A stretch of 64,000 nt of DNA, taken from Roseomonas sp. Its GTDB lineage: Bacteria > Pseudomonadota > Alphaproteobacteria > Acetobacterales > Acetobacteraceae. Made by a program: the position numbers and the translations under genes. Shown piece by piece: positions 44,541 to 54,428 of the stretch. Numbering within the stretch: position 1 is the stretch's first letter; the number at the start of each line of letters is the position of its first letter. Below the pieces are notes generated by a model. The model made no database searches. It was given only the letters and a program-made list of their open reading frames with translations, and was not told where the DNA came from. Location: NCBI GenBank assembly GCA_020249435.1, contig JADCFQ010000005.1, forward strand, positions 62,001 through 126,000, written 5' to 3'.

Positions 44541-46223
44541 TCACGCCGGCAAGGCGAATAAGGCCAGGATCGAAGCTTGGTCCACGCCGCCGATCAGAAT
44601 GACATCGTTACCGGCACCGCCCCGTATCAAATTGCCACTACTGTCGGCGAGGAGCATGTCATTGCCGTCACCGCCATCGAGCGTATCGTCGCCTATGCCC
44701 CCAAGCAGCGTATCATTCCCAACACCCCCTTCAAGCCGGTCATCCCCGTCCCAGCCCTCGATACGGTCGCTGCCTCCACCGCCCTGGATGTGGTTGCCTG
44801 ACGCGTTTCCATACAGGAAATCCGCATGCCCCGACCCGATGAGATTCTCGATAACCGTTCCAAAATTGACGGTGATTTGTCCGGCGGAGGTGATGGTTGA
44901 TGCTCTGCTTGATCCGACATAACCCCAATAGCCTGGCGTCAGATAAATGGTGGCGCCCTGCGAAAGACCGCTGGCGTTGATGCCATCAATTCCGGCACCA
45001 TCCCAAATGAAATTGGTCTCTGCTGCGGATACGGCATAGGTATCATTAGAGGCGCGCGCGGTGGCGCTGACACCATAGAGATATTGCAGCGCTGCGATAT
45101 CCAATGGGCTATAGCTCAGGTAATATTGTTCAGGATGATTGTTGTAACTCATCATCGACCATGCGGTATCATCCTCAGCCCCCTGAAGGTAGGGGGGGTC
45201 TGAGATGCCGCCATAAGCATCTGGCTCATCAAAGGGATGCCTTAATCCGAGTGCGTGACCCATTTCATGGATAAGAACATAAGTGCCAAAGGTCCCATCA
45301 CCCAATGTGGCGTTGTAGCTTGTATTGTTCAGGAAAACATCACTGCCGTAAAACGTCGTAGAAGGATAAAAGGCGTATCCGCCAGACCCATATTGAGTAT
45401 TGCTGGCGAAAGAAAAAACATTTGGTGCAGCGGTATTGGTGGTCTGTACAAAACGGACATCAATGATACCTTCGATATATCTCAATGCCTCTTGGGTTCG
45501 TGCAATTTGCACGTTTGAGAATGCCGTATAGCCATTGGCGTAGGTATAACTGAGATAACTCGGGGGCATTGTTGGAAAGGCGTATCCGAATGTCCTTTCA
45601 GGGCCTAACAGAATCGCGGGAGCATAACCCCCTTCGTAATCAGCCAAAAGGGCATCAATCCAATAAGGCAAGGGGAGTGCACCATTCGTGTAGACGATAT
45701 TCTCAATCGAGGAGGGCGGCGCCACAAAGCTTGCAGAAACATAAGCGGTATCATTGCCCCCAGAGTCGAAGATACTATCGAAAACATTGTCAATATAATA
45801 CACGTCATTGCCATTACCGCCCCGAAAGGTGTCGCTGCCGGCGCCACCATCAAAGGTATCATTCCCTCCGTAGCTAACAAGGTAATCCTGCCCGTCGCCT
45901 CCTAAGAAGCGGTCATCACTACTGTCCCCGCCATAGAGCGAATCATTTCCTCCGCCGCCGTTTAATGTTGCATTCCCTGCGTTGAAATAGACATTCAGAT
46001 AGTCGTTACCCGATTGGCCAAGCAATAGATTGTATCCTTCGCCGCCATAAAGGGAATCATCGCCTAGGCCACCATCAAGCGTATCATTGCCCGAGTCACC
46101 AAAAACAGCGTCGTTGCCACCTCCGCCGGAAAGGCTATCATCCCCGCCGAAGCCGTATAGTTGGTCAGCGTCAGACATACCGGCCAGGGTATCGGTGCCA
46201 GTTGTTCCAAAAAGTTGTGGCAT
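44541..46223 (-). CDS. Serralysin-like RTX zinc metalloprotease
   Basis: A 560-residue secreted protease. The zinc site is HEMGHALGLRH (319-329), the M10 signature, with the Met-turn SMMSY (356-360). RTX GGxGxD calcium repeats occur both before (about 20-145) and after (about 467-545) the catalytic domain. There is no classical signal peptide, and the hydrophobic C-terminus (ILALFALPA) fits type I secretion. No ABC exporter or inhibitor gene is adjacent. Codon use is much more AT-rich than its neighbours, suggesting acquisition. Cleavage targets are unknown. Confidence 0.9.
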   Translation of the reverse strand: MPQLFGTTGTDTLAGMSDADQLYGFGGDDSLSGGGGNDAVFGDSGNDTLDGGLGDDSLYGGEGYNLLLGQSGNDYLNVYFNAGNATLNGGGGNDSLYGGDSSDDRFLGGDGQDYLVSYGGNDTFDGGAGSDTFRGGNGNDVYYIDNVFDSIFDSGGNDTAYVSASFVAPPSSIENIVYTNGALPLPYWIDALLADYEGGYAPAILLGPERTFGYAFPTMPPSYLSYTYANGYTAFSNVQIARTQEALRYIEGIIDVRFVQTTNTAAPNVFSFASNTQYGSGGYAFYPSTTFYGSDVFLNNTSYNATLGDGTFGTYVLIHEMGHALGLRHPFDEPDAYGGISDPPYLQGAEDDTAWSMMSYNNHPEQYYLSYSPLDIAALQYLYGVSATARASNDTYAVSAAETNFIWDGAGIDGINASGLSQGATIYLTPGYWGYVGSSRASTITSAGQITVNFGTVIENLIGSGHADFLYGNASGNHIQGGGGSDRIEGWDGDDRLEGGVGNDTLLGGIGDDTLDGGDGNDMLLADSSGNLIRGGAGNDVILIGGVDQASILALFALPA

Positions 46224-46427
46224 AGACGCCTCAGAGCCTTGTTGTGAATTATCCTCAATTCAAAATGCTTGATTTGTCAATGTTTCCCTGTCGCACGCCA
46301 AAATTTTCGCGTTATCGAAATCCCCCCCGATGCCTCTCGGCTTGAAAATACCCTGCACCCCAGTCTACCCTTCACCTGAAAACGAAAACACCCCGCGCCC
46401 CTTCGCGCGGATGGGAAGGATCAGCGT

Positions 46428-48119
46428 ATGAGCCATTCCGCCTTCAAAGCCGCGCGGGATTTCCTGCTGGCGCAGCGTGGCGATTACGCCACGGCCTATC
46501 GCGATTTCCGCTGGCCGGTGTTGGATCATTTCAACTGGGCGCTGGATTGGTTTGACGCTGAATTGGCGCAAGGCGCGCATGGCACCCGCCCCGCACTCCG
46601 CATCGTTGGCGATGGTGCGGCGGAACGCAGCTTTGCCGAGCTTTCGGCGGCGTCCAACCGCGTGGCCAATGGGCTCCGCGCGCTGGGCGTGAAGCGCGGC
46701 GATCGCATTCTGCTCATGCTTGGCAATGTCGTGCCGCTGTGGGAAGTGATGCTGGCGGCGATGAAATTGGGTGCTGTGGTGATCCCCGCGACAACGCTGC
46801 TCGCTGGCGATGATTTGAAGGACCGTTTTACCCGCGGGCGCGCGCGCTTTGTTGTGGCGAATGCTGGCGATGCGCCGAAATTCGAAGGGCTGGCAGCGGG
46901 GGTGACGCGCATCGCGATTGGTGCGGCACCGGCGGGGTGGATCGCTTACGACACCCTGCATCAGGGTGCGGCCAGCTTCACGCCGGATGGGCCGACCAAG
47001 GCCAGCGATCCGATGCTGCTTTATTTCACCTCAGGCACCACGGCCAAGCCGAAGCTGGTTTTGCACAGCCATCAATCCTATCCGGTGGGGCATCTTTCCA
47101 CCATGTTCGTGCTGGGTTTGCAGCCAGGCGATATGCATTTGAACATTTCCTCGCCGGGCTGGGCCAAACACGCCTGGTCCTGCCTTTTCGCGCCCTGGAT
47201 TGCTGGTGCGGCGGTCTTCATCGCCAATCAGCCGCGTTTCAATGCGCGCGGCATGCTGGATGCGATTGCCGCCAATGGCGTCACCACGCTCTGCGCCCCG
47301 CCCACGGTTTGGCGCATGTTCGTGCAGGAAGAAATGAAATCCATCCGCACGTCACTCCGCGAAGTGGCCGGTGCGGGGGAACCGCTCAACCCCGAAATCA
47401 TCGAACAGGTGCGCGATGCTTGGGGCCTCACGATCCGCGACTTCTTTGGCCAGACGGAAACCACGGCGCAGATCGGCAATCCGCCGGGCATGCCCTTGAA
47501 GGAAGGCTCCATGGGCAAGCCGCTGCCGGGGTATCGGATTGTGCTGCTCGACCCCGATGACAAGCCTGCTGAGGAAGGGGAGGTCTGCATCGCCCTCAAC
47601 CCCGCGCCGACCGGGCTGATGATGGGCTATCAGGCCGATGATGGCAGCACCCTGCCGGCGGGCGAGGCGTTTTATCGCACTGGTGACGTCGCCAACCGGG
47701 ATCAGGATGGCTACCTGACCTATGTCGGGCGGGCGGATGATGTGTTCAAAGCCTCCGACTACCGGATTTCGCCCTTTGAATTGGAAAGCGTGCTGATCGA
47801 GCATGAGGCGGTGGCGGAAGCCGCGGTGGTGCCGGCGCCGGATGCCATGCGGATGGCGGTGCCCAAGGCCTTTATTGCGCTGGCGCCCGGGGCGGTGGCG
47901 AATCAGGCCACCATGCTGGCGATCTTCCAGCATCTGCGCGGGCGGCTTTCCGCCTTCAAGCGCGTGCGGCGCCTGGAAGTCTATGACCTGCCCAAGACGA
48001 TTTCCGGCAAGATCAGGCGCGTGGAGCTCCGCCAATTGGAGGAAAAGCGCTTCGCCGCCGGCACCAGGCCCGAAGGCGAGTACCGGGAGGAGGATTTTCC
48101 GGAACTCCGCCAGGGTTGA
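46428..48119 (+). CDS. Acyl-CoA synthetase (AMP-forming)
   Basis: A 563-residue ANL-superfamily enzyme. The AMP-binding loop is YFTSGTTAKPK (about residue 200), then DFFGQTETT (A5), YRTGDVANRDQDGYLTYVGRADDVFKASDYRISPFELE (A7-A8 hinge region) and the C-terminal catalytic Lys in PKTISGKIRR. The layout matches medium-chain/ACSM-type acid:CoA ligases. GGGAAGGA precedes the ATG. It is 67 bases upstream of an aminotransferase; the acid substrate is undefined. Confidence 0.92.
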   Translation: MSHSAFKAARDFLLAQRGDYATAYRDFRWPVLDHFNWALDWFDAELAQGAHGTRPALRIVGDGAAERSFAELSAASNRVANGLRALGVKRGDRILLMLGNVVPLWEVMLAAMKLGAVVIPATTLLAGDDLKDRFTRGRARFVVANAGDAPKFEGLAAGVTRIAIGAAPAGWIAYDTLHQGAASFTPDGPTKASDPMLLYFTSGTTAKPKLVLHSHQSYPVGHLSTMFVLGLQPGDMHLNISSPGWAKHAWSCLFAPWIAGAAVFIANQPRFNARGMLDAIAANGVTTLCAPPTVWRMFVQEEMKSIRTSLREVAGAGEPLNPEIIEQVRDAWGLTIRDFFGQTETTAQIGNPPGMPLKEGSMGKPLPGYRIVLLDPDDKPAEEGEVCIALNPAPTGLMMGYQADDGSTLPAGEAFYRTGDVANRDQDGYLTYVGRADDVFKASDYRISPFELESVLIEHEAVAEAAVVPAPDAMRMAVPKAFIALAPGAVANQATMLAIFQHLRGRLSAFKRVRRLEVYDLPKTISGKIRRVELRQLEEKRFAAGTRPEGEYREEDFPELRQG

Positions 48120-48186
48120 CCCAGGCCCCGCTTGCCCCCGCACGCAAGTGGGTGTTTGTATCGGCTCAAATCCCGGAGATACCCCG

Positions 48187-49518
48187 ATGAATGAAATCAA
48201 TGTCCCGCGCCCGAATAATCTGGACGCGTTCTGGATGCCCTATTCGGACAATAAGTATTTCAAGGACCGCCCGCGCATGCTCGCCCGGGCCGAGGGCATG
48301 CATTACTACACGCCAGAGGGGCGGGAGATTCTGGACGGTACCTCTGGCCTTTGGTGCTGCAACGCCGGGCATGGCCGGCGGGAGATTGTGGAGGCGATTC
48401 AAAAGCAGGCGGCGATCATGGATTTCGCGCCCGCCTTCCAGCTTGGCCACCCGATTGCCTTTGAAGCCGCCGCCCGCGTGGCCGACATGACGCCGGAGGG
48501 GTTGGACCGCGTCTTCTTCACCAATTCCGGCAGCGAGGCCGCGGATACGGCGCTGAAGATCGCGCTCGCCTATCATAAGGCGCGGGGGGAAAGCTCTCGG
48601 GTGCGCTTGATCGGGCGCGAACGCGGCTATCATGGCGTGGGTTTCGGCGGCATGTCGGTGGGCGGCATCGGGCCCAATCGCAAGCAATTCGGCGCGCTGC
48701 TGCCTTATGTTGACCATCTGCCGCATACGCATTTGCCGGCCAAGAACGCCTATTGCCGGGGTGAACCGCCGCATGGCGCTGAATTGGCCGATGTGCTGGA
48801 AAACCTGGTGGCTTTGCATGGCGCCGAGACCATTGCCGCCGTCATGGTGGAACCGGTGGCGGGGTCAACCGGTGTGCTGGTGCCGCCGGTGGGCTACCTC
48901 AAGCGGCTCCGCGATATCTGCACAAAGCACGGCATTCTGCTGATTTTTGATGAGGTGATCACCGGCTTTGGGCGGCTCGGCGCCAATTTCGGCGCGGAGC
49001 GCCTGGGCGTTACCCCCGATATCATGACCATGGCCAAGGGGCTGACCAATGCCGCCGTGCCCATGGGCGCAGTTGCCGTCAAGAACGATATCTATGATGC
49101 CATCGTGACCGGCACGAGCGCGGGGATCGAATTCTTCCACGGCTATACCTATTCCGGGCATCCCTTGGCCGCTGCTGCTGCCATCGCCACGCTGGAATTG
49201 CATCGCGCCGAGGATTTGCCAGGCCGTGCCCGCGCGTTGGAGCCTTATTGGCAAGATGCGGTGCATTCGCTCAAAGGTTTGCCGAATGTGATTGATATCC
49301 GCGATGTCGGGCTGATTGGCGCGGTGGAATTGGCGCCGCGCCCGGGCAAGCCCACGCAGCGCGCCTTGGATGTCTTCCGCCGCTGCTTTGATGAGGGCGT
49401 GCTGATCCGCGTGACGGCCGATATCATTGCCATGTCGCCGCCGCTGATTTGCGAAAAGCCGCATGTGGATAGGCTGATCAATACGCTTTCCGATGCGATC
49501 ATGGCGGAAGCGGCTTGA
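48187..49518 (+). CDS. Class III omega-amino acid--pyruvate aminotransferase
   Basis: A 443-residue PLP enzyme. It opens NNLDAFWMPYSDNKYF as in beta-alanine:pyruvate transaminases, has TNSGSEAADTALKIALAYH, the PLP-ring Asp in LIFDEVITGFGRLG, and the Schiff-base Lys in TMAKGLTNAAVPMGAV. It transfers the terminal amino group of omega-amino acids to pyruvate. CCGGAG lies before ATG 48187; the upstream extension overlaps the ligase gene and is not real. Confidence 0.93.
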   Translation: MNEINVPRPNNLDAFWMPYSDNKYFKDRPRMLARAEGMHYYTPEGREILDGTSGLWCCNAGHGRREIVEAIQKQAAIMDFAPAFQLGHPIAFEAAARVADMTPEGLDRVFFTNSGSEAADTALKIALAYHKARGESSRVRLIGRERGYHGVGFGGMSVGGIGPNRKQFGALLPYVDHLPHTHLPAKNAYCRGEPPHGAELADVLENLVALHGAETIAAVMVEPVAGSTGVLVPPVGYLKRLRDICTKHGILLIFDEVITGFGRLGANFGAERLGVTPDIMTMAKGLTNAAVPMGAVAVKNDIYDAIVTGTSAGIEFFHGYTYSGHPLAAAAAIATLELHRAEDLPGRARALEPYWQDAVHSLKGLPNVIDIRDVGLIGAVELAPRPGKPTQRALDVFRRCFDEGVLIRVTADIIAMSPPLICEKPHVDRLINTLSDAIMAEAA

Positions 49519-49566
49519 AGCAAAACTGGGTGGGGTGACCTCCGCCCAGCTTCGCCCCATATAGGG

Positions 49567-49582
49567 GTCAAATCTTTTTGAC
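49567..49582. promoter_or_regulatory. Inverted repeat just upstream of the COG0523 GTPase gene
   Basis: GTCAAA (49567-49572) and TTTGAC (49577-49582) form a dyad about a four-base centre, twelve bases before the GTG start. A TATAGG -10-like element lies just upstream. It may be an operator, for instance for a metal regulator, but it does not match the usual alphaproteobacterial Zur palindrome. Confidence 0.3.
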
Positions 49583-49593
49583 GGAGAGCCCCT

Positions 49594-50625
49594 GTGAGCG
49601 ATACTGCCCGCGCGCCCGTGCCCGTGACCGTGCTGACCGGCTATCTTGGTGCCGGCAAAACCACGCTGCTGAACCGCATCCTGACCGAAAATCACGGCCA
49701 GAAATTCGCGGTCGTGATCAATGAATTCGGCGAATTGGGCGTGGATAACGACCTGGTCGTGGATGCCGATGAAGAAGTGTTCGAAATGAACAATGGCTGC
49801 ATCTGCTGCACGGTGCGCGGTGATCTGATCCGCATCCTGAGCGGGCTGATGAAGCGGCGCGACAAGTTCGATGGCATTATTGTGGAAACCACCGGCCTCG
49901 CGGACCCGGCCCCGGTGGCGCAGACCTTCTTTGTTGATGATGATGTGAAGCGCGCGACGAAGCTTGATGCCATTGTCACCGTCGTGGATGCCAAGCATCT
50001 GCCCGCGCGCTTGAATGACTCCGCCGAAGCGCAGGAACAGATCGCCTTCGCCGATATCATCGTGCTGAACAAGATGGATCTGGTGAGCGAAGCGGAAGCG
50101 GCCGAGGTTGAAAAGCGCATCCGCGCCATCAACCCCTATGCGGAGATTCGCCGCGCCACGAAATCCGATGTGCCGATCAATGCCGTGATCGGGCGTGATG
50201 CCTTTAACCTGGAACGCATTCTGGAACGCGAACCGGAATTCCTCTCGGGTGAGGATGATCACGAACATGATTCGGAAGTGAACAGCGTTTCCTTCGAAGT
50301 GGATCGCCCGATTGATGCGGAGCGTTTCAACGCCTGGATCACGCAGGTACTGTCCAGCAAGGGTCAGGATTTGCTGCGCACCAAAGGCATTCTGGCCTAT
50401 GAAGGCGATGATCGTCGCTTCGCCTTCCAGGCGGTGCATATGATTGCCGATGGTGATTTCATCGGCCCCTGGAAGGAAGGCGATCCGCGCCGTTCAAAAC
50501 TGGTTTTCATCGGGCGCGATTTGAATCGCCCCTGGCTGCGGCGCGGTTTTGAAGCCTGCCAGGCCGGCGAGGATGAGGCGAAGATCAATGCCGAAATCGC
50601 CCGTTGGAGCCCGCCCGAAGCATGA
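49594..50625 (+). CDS. COG0523 (CobW/ZigA-like) metallochaperone GTPase
   Basis: A 343-residue G3E P-loop GTPase. Walker A is [12 protein letters not shown] (about 11-22), the metal-binding [11 protein letters not shown] motif (CxCC) is near residue 68-78, and [10 protein letters not shown] and NKMD complete the GTPase. A His/Asp-rich segment [10 protein letters not shown] (about 220-230) could bind metal. The C-terminal CobW_C domain ends near 335. Such proteins deliver zinc or cobalt. It starts at GTG and overlaps the WD40 gene by four bases. Confidence 0.93.
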   Translation: MSDTARAPVPVTVLTGYLGAGKTTLLNRILTENHGQKFAVVINEFGELGVDNDLVVDADEEVFEMNNGCICCTVRGDLIRILSGLMKRRDKFDGIIVETTGLADPAPVAQTFFVDDDVKRATKLDAIVTVVDAKHLPARLNDSAEAQEQIAFADIIVLNKMDLVSEAEAAEVEKRIRAINPYAEIRRATKSDVPINAVIGRDAFNLERILEREPEFLSGEDDHEHDSEVNSVSFEVDRPIDAERFNAWITQVLSSKGQDLLRTKGILAYEGDDRRFAFQAVHMIADGDFIGPWKEGDPRRSKLVFIGRDLNRPWLRRGFEACQAGEDEAKINAEIARWSPPEA

Positions 50626-51647
50626 GTGGTGCGGATTATTTGCTGGATAGCCGGGGCGTTTCGCAAAACCTCGGCGCCTGGGTGGCAGGGCTTGCTTTCG
50701 GGCATGAGGGCCGGACGTGCAGCTTCGGCACCAGCGATGGCGTCTTGCATCAGGTGATGCTTGCGGCCCCGCAGGATGCTTGGGCGCGGCATGAAGCGCA
50801 TCAGGGCGCGGTGCTGTCGCTTTGTGCTGATGCCAAGGATGGCGTGGTCTCGGGCGGTGATGATGGGCGGCTGATGCGCCTTGGCGCCGATGGCACTGTC
50901 ACGGAATTGGCGCGTTATGGCAGCCGTTGGGTGGAGCATGTCGCCGCGCATGAAAGCGGGCTGCGCGCTGCCGTGGTTGGCAAGGCCGTGCATTTGCTGG
51001 ATGGCGCGGGGGCTGCGATCAAATCACTCGCGCATCCAACATCGGTCACGGGCATTGCCTTTGATGGCAAGGGCAAGCGCATTGCAGCCAGCCATTACAA
51101 TGGTGCCTCGCTGTGGTTTGTCGCGGCGAAGGAAGACAAGCCCCGCGCGCTGGAATGGAAGGGCAGCCATACGGGTATTATTTTCAGCCCGGATGGGACG
51201 CATGTGGTGACCTGCATGCAGGAGAATACTTTGCATGGCTGGCGGCTCGCGGATGGGCAGCATATGCGCATGGCGGGCTATCCGGCGAAGACCAAATCGC
51301 TGTCCTTCACTTCCAAGGGACGTTGGCTAGCGACCTCCGGCGCGGATTGCGTGGTGTTGTGGCCGTTTTTTGGCGGCGGGCCGATGGGCAAGGCGCCGAC
51401 GGAACTTGCGGGCGGTGATCAGGCGCTATGCAGCGCGGTTGCCTGCCATCCGCAGCAGGAAGTGGTGGCGGCCGGCTTCAATGACGGGCTGGTGCTGATT
51501 GCCGAGGTCGCCAGCGGGCGCATTGTGCCCGTGGCCGCACCTGGGCGCGGCGCGGTTTCCGCCCTGGCCTGGAGCGATTCCGGTACGCATCTTGGCATCG
51601 GCACGGAAGAAGGTTTCGCCGGGCTGGTTGACCTTTCACGCCGCTGA
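50622..51647 (+). CDS. WD40 repeat protein
   Basis: A 341-residue beta-propeller, probably seven blades, with recognisable repeats such as [79 protein letters not shown] and [22 protein letters not shown]. No signal peptide is present, so it is cytoplasmic and likely a scaffold. ATG 50622 overlaps the COG0523 GTPase stop, implying stoichiometric expression and joint function, perhaps in metal delivery (inference). Confidence 0.9.
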   Translation: MSGADYLLDSRGVSQNLGAWVAGLAFGHEGRTCSFGTSDGVLHQVMLAAPQDAWARHEAHQGAVLSLCADAKDGVVSGGDDGRLMRLGADGTVTELARYGSRWVEHVAAHESGLRAAVVGKAVHLLDGAGAAIKSLAHPTSVTGIAFDGKGKRIAASHYNGASLWFVAAKEDKPRALEWKGSHTGIIFSPDGTHVVTCMQENTLHGWRLADGQHMRMAGYPAKTKSLSFTSKGRWLATSGADCVVLWPFFGGGPMGKAPTELAGGDQALCSAVACHPQQEVVAAGFNDGLVLIAEVASGRIVPVAAPGRGAVSALAWSDSGTHLGIGTEEGFAGLVDLSRR

Positions 51648-51715
51648 AAGCCAGGGCTGGAAAAGCCCCGCTTCCCTGTGCTTGAGTGCGCCCGTCTTGA
51701 GACCGGAGAGGCACC

Positions 51716-52132
51716 ATGGCCGCACGTGATGATGAGGATGAGGATTTCGATCTGGGCATCAGCCTGGAATCGGTGGCCGCCATTGTGGATGCGGCGCGCG
51801 CCGTGCAGGAAGGCGAGGAAAGCGGCGCAATTTCTCGCGCCGATGAGGATGAAGAAGGCCTCGACGCCGAAGATGATGAAAACATGGATGAGGATGCGCT
51901 TCGCGCCTTCATCGGCGAATTGAATGAGGATGAACAGGCTTCCCTGATCGCGCTCGCCTGGATTGGCCGCGGTGATTATGAGGCGGATGATTGGGAAGAA
52001 GCGCGCAACCTGGCGCGGGAACGCAATATGCGCGACCCGGCGGGGTATTTGCTCGGCATTGAGATGCTCGGCGATATGTTGGAAGAAGGCTTGGAAGCGC
52101 TCGGGCTATCGCTGGATGAGGTGGAAGGCTGA
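51716..52132 (+). CDS. DUF3775 domain protein
   Basis: A 138-residue, very acidic protein. Residues 30-60 are mostly Glu/Asp. The DUF3775 core is LNEDEQASLIALAWIGRGDYEADDWEEA followed by NMRDPAGYLLGIEMLGDMLEEGL. The function is unknown. GGAGAGGCACC precedes the ATG. It follows the WD40 gene by 68 bases and may share its transcript. Confidence 0.88.
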   Translation: MAARDDEDEDFDLGISLESVAAIVDAARAVQEGEESGAISRADEDEEGLDAEDDENMDEDALRAFIGELNEDEQASLIALAWIGRGDYEADDWEEARNLARERNMRDPAGYLLGIEMLGDMLEEGLEALGLSLDEVEG

Positions 52133-52142
52133 AACGGTAGGC

Positions 52143-54428
52143 TTACCGCCGCCCACCGCCCAAAATCCCGCCAAGGCCGCGCAGCACATCCTGCACCGGT
52201 GACGGCAAGGGCGGCACGCTTGGCCGAGGCGCTTCCTGCCCTGCTTCCGGTGCGGCGCGCGGTGTTGGTGCCGGGCCATCTGCGCCAAGGCGCGCGATGC
52301 GCAAGGGCTCGGCGCAATCCGCTTCCGCATTGCGGCCAGACCCGCCCAGCAGATTGCCCAAAGGATCGGTCACAACGCGCCCCGTCAGCGTATCGGCCAA
52401 CAAGCCGGCGGCGTTTTGGCCAATTGCGGCGCCGGGCGGCATGGCTATGCGCGGCGCAGCCAGCGTGCCACCCAGATTGACCGGCGCGCGCAGCCCAATT
52501 CCCAAGATACGCAAATTGGTATTCAGCCGCCCATTCAGGCTTTCATCGCGCAGATTGATGCCCGCCTGCCCATTGATCTGACCAATGGCGCTATCCATGA
52601 ACAGCGCGCGGCTTTGCGCGATGCCTTGTTCCGCCGCGAAGGCCAGCGCCACGCAGCGCAGCTCCACCGCGCCCAGCCTTTGCGATGTAGGTGATATCAG
52701 CGCAAGCAGTGCTCCGAGTGCATCCAGGGCAGCGCCCTGTTCCAGCCGGGCATTGACCAGGGCCAGGCCCATATCGCCATTCAGGCTGGCGGCGATGGCG
52801 CGCGTTGTGGCGCCGGTGCCGCGTATGTCAGCGGCAATATCGCCGCGCCCGCGCAGCCCAAGCCCATCCAGCGCGCCACTCAGCGCGGCCAGATCAAGCC
52901 CCGCACCATCCGAACGCAGCCTGAGGCCAAATTGCGCCGGGTTCGCCGCCGCATTCACCGTGACCTGCCCGGAAAGCCGCCCGGCGGGAATGGTCAGGGC
53001 AAAGGGTGCCAGCGTGAGCGCGCCATTCCTGAGGCGAAGATTCGTCTGCACCGCCACCTGCGGCAGGCTGCTGGAAGTGATGCCGCGCAAGGCAAGCGCC
53101 AATTCCGCATCCAGCGCGTTCAGGGCTGCAACTGGCACCGCAATATCCGGAATAACGCGCCCATCCCCTGCCGTGGGCGCGGGTGCCACAGGTGCCGGAC
53201 GCGCTGCGCTTGGTGCTGGCGCTGCCGAGAGCGCATCCAGATCAAGCCGCGTCATATCAATCCGCCCGGCAAGGCTTGGCCGATCCGCAAGCGCCAAGGT
53301 CAGCGCCGCATTGCCGACCAAGGCCGGGCTGGTGACTTGCAGGCGGGGCAGGCTGATATTCTGCGCATCGCGCCATTCCAGCCGCGCCGATCCGCGCAAG
53401 CCAGGCGGCAGGGCGGTAAAGCCGGTCAGCCCGGCGGCATCCGGCGCATCCAAGGTCAGGTCGAATTGCCCATCGGCCAACTCGCGTGGGCGCGCCACGC
53501 GGCCTTGCAGCGTCAGGCTGGCACCACCCGCCACAAGCCGCGCTTCAATCGGCAGCGGCGCTTCGGCGCCTTGCAACAGCTTGCCGATCTCGCCCAGGCT
53601 TGCCTCAAGCCTTATCGCATTGCCGGCGCGGGTGAAGCTGCCGTTGAGCTTGGCCTCGCCTTCCGGTGGTGCGATCATGTCGAGCGCCTCAAGCCTGAGC
53701 CCCGGCAAAAGCCAGCCCAGATCACCCGCGCCGGCCTTGAAGGTCAGCGTACCAAGCGGCGGCAGCTTGCCGGGCGCACCGCCCAGCAAAGGCCCGGCCT
53801 GCCCGGCGAGGGTGAAGGTAATGCCCTTGAAGCGCCATTCGGCGGCCAAATCGCTCGCGCGGGCAGCGCTGATATTGTGGATGGCAAGGGATGGGATTTC
53901 GATATCCCGCCCTCCACCGAGCAGGATCACATGAGCATCGCGCAGGCTGACCAGCCCGATATGCGGGCTGGCACCGGCTTGCCGTGGGGGCGCGGGCGCG
54001 GCGCTGGCCTCGCGCGCTGGTTTGTCGGCAGCGGGCCGCGCCCAAAGCGCAGGATCGAGATTGAGCTTCAGCCCATCCGCCTCCACATGCGGAATGTCCA
54101 TGCCGCCAGAAATCAGCGACATCAGCGAGATCGTTGCCGCTAATCTGGGCGCCACCAGACCAGGCGCCGCACCATCCGGCGCGCTGAGTGTGAGATCGCG
54201 CAATTCAAGCTTGGGGATCAGCCCCAGCGCCAGACCAATCCCGCCAATGTTGGCGCGATAGCCGGTGGCGTTTTCAATCTCGGCCTTGATGCGCGGCGTG
54301 AAGCGGCCGGATTCCAAAGCGGCGCGCAACGCGAAAACGCCACCAACCAACAGCACGAACAGCAGCGCAAATGCACCCGTGACATAGCGCGGCCAGCGCC
54401 TTCCGGGTTTCAGCGCAGATGCCGACAT
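52143..54428 (-). CDS. AsmA family protein
   Basis: A 761-residue envelope protein. A single N-terminal helix (RYVTGAFALLFVLLVGGVFAL, about 14-34) anchors a large periplasmic beta-rich domain. The opening RFTPRIKAEIENATGYRANIGGIGLALGL and the C-terminal GMGL-type segments (NGDMGLALVNARLEQGAALDAL and ALFMDSAIGQINGQAGINL) are AsmA hallmarks. The family, with TamB/YhdP, is implicated in moving phospholipids to the outer membrane. It overlaps the rlu gene upstream by 19 bases. Confidence 0.9.
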   Translation of the reverse strand: MSASALKPGRRWPRYVTGAFALLFVLLVGGVFALRAALESGRFTPRIKAEIENATGYRANIGGIGLALGLIPKLELRDLTLSAPDGAAPGLVAPRLAATISLMSLISGGMDIPHVEADGLKLNLDPALWARPAADKPAREASAAPAPPRQAGASPHIGLVSLRDAHVILLGGGRDIEIPSLAIHNISAARASDLAAEWRFKGITFTLAGQAGPLLGGAPGKLPPLGTLTFKAGAGDLGWLLPGLRLEALDMIAPPEGEAKLNGSFTRAGNAIRLEASLGEIGKLLQGAEAPLPIEARLVAGGASLTLQGRVARPRELADGQFDLTLDAPDAAGLTGFTALPPGLRGSARLEWRDAQNISLPRLQVTSPALVGNAALTLALADRPSLAGRIDMTRLDLDALSAAPAPSAARPAPVAPAPTAGDGRVIPDIAVPVAALNALDAELALALRGITSSSLPQVAVQTNLRLRNGALTLAPFALTIPAGRLSGQVTVNAAANPAQFGLRLRSDGAGLDLAALSGALDGLGLRGRGDIAADIRGTGATTRAIAASLNGDMGLALVNARLEQGAALDALGALLALISPTSQRLGAVELRCVALAFAAEQGIAQSRALFMDSAIGQINGQAGINLRDESLNGRLNTNLRILGIGLRAPVNLGGTLAAPRIAMPPGAAIGQNAAGLLADTLTGRVVTDPLGNLLGGSGRNAEADCAEPLRIARLGADGPAPTPRAAPEAGQEAPRPSVPPLPSPVQDVLRGLGGILGGGRR

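Noticed and set aside
44577-46140. Dense tandem repeats suggesting a repeat array or CRISPR
   Set aside because: The repeats are degenerate coding repeats (GGxGxD) of the RTX protease, not constant repeats with unique spacers.
48865-50439. Long minus-strand frame of 524 codons
   Set aside because: It lies antisense to the aminotransferase and COG0523 GTPase genes, which both have strong motifs. The translation is His/Gln/Arg-rich, typical of an antisense shadow in high-GC DNA.
52585-53934. Plus-strand frame of 449 codons
   Set aside because: It is antisense to the AsmA-like gene and its translation is almost entirely Ser, Ala, Arg and Pro without a domain.
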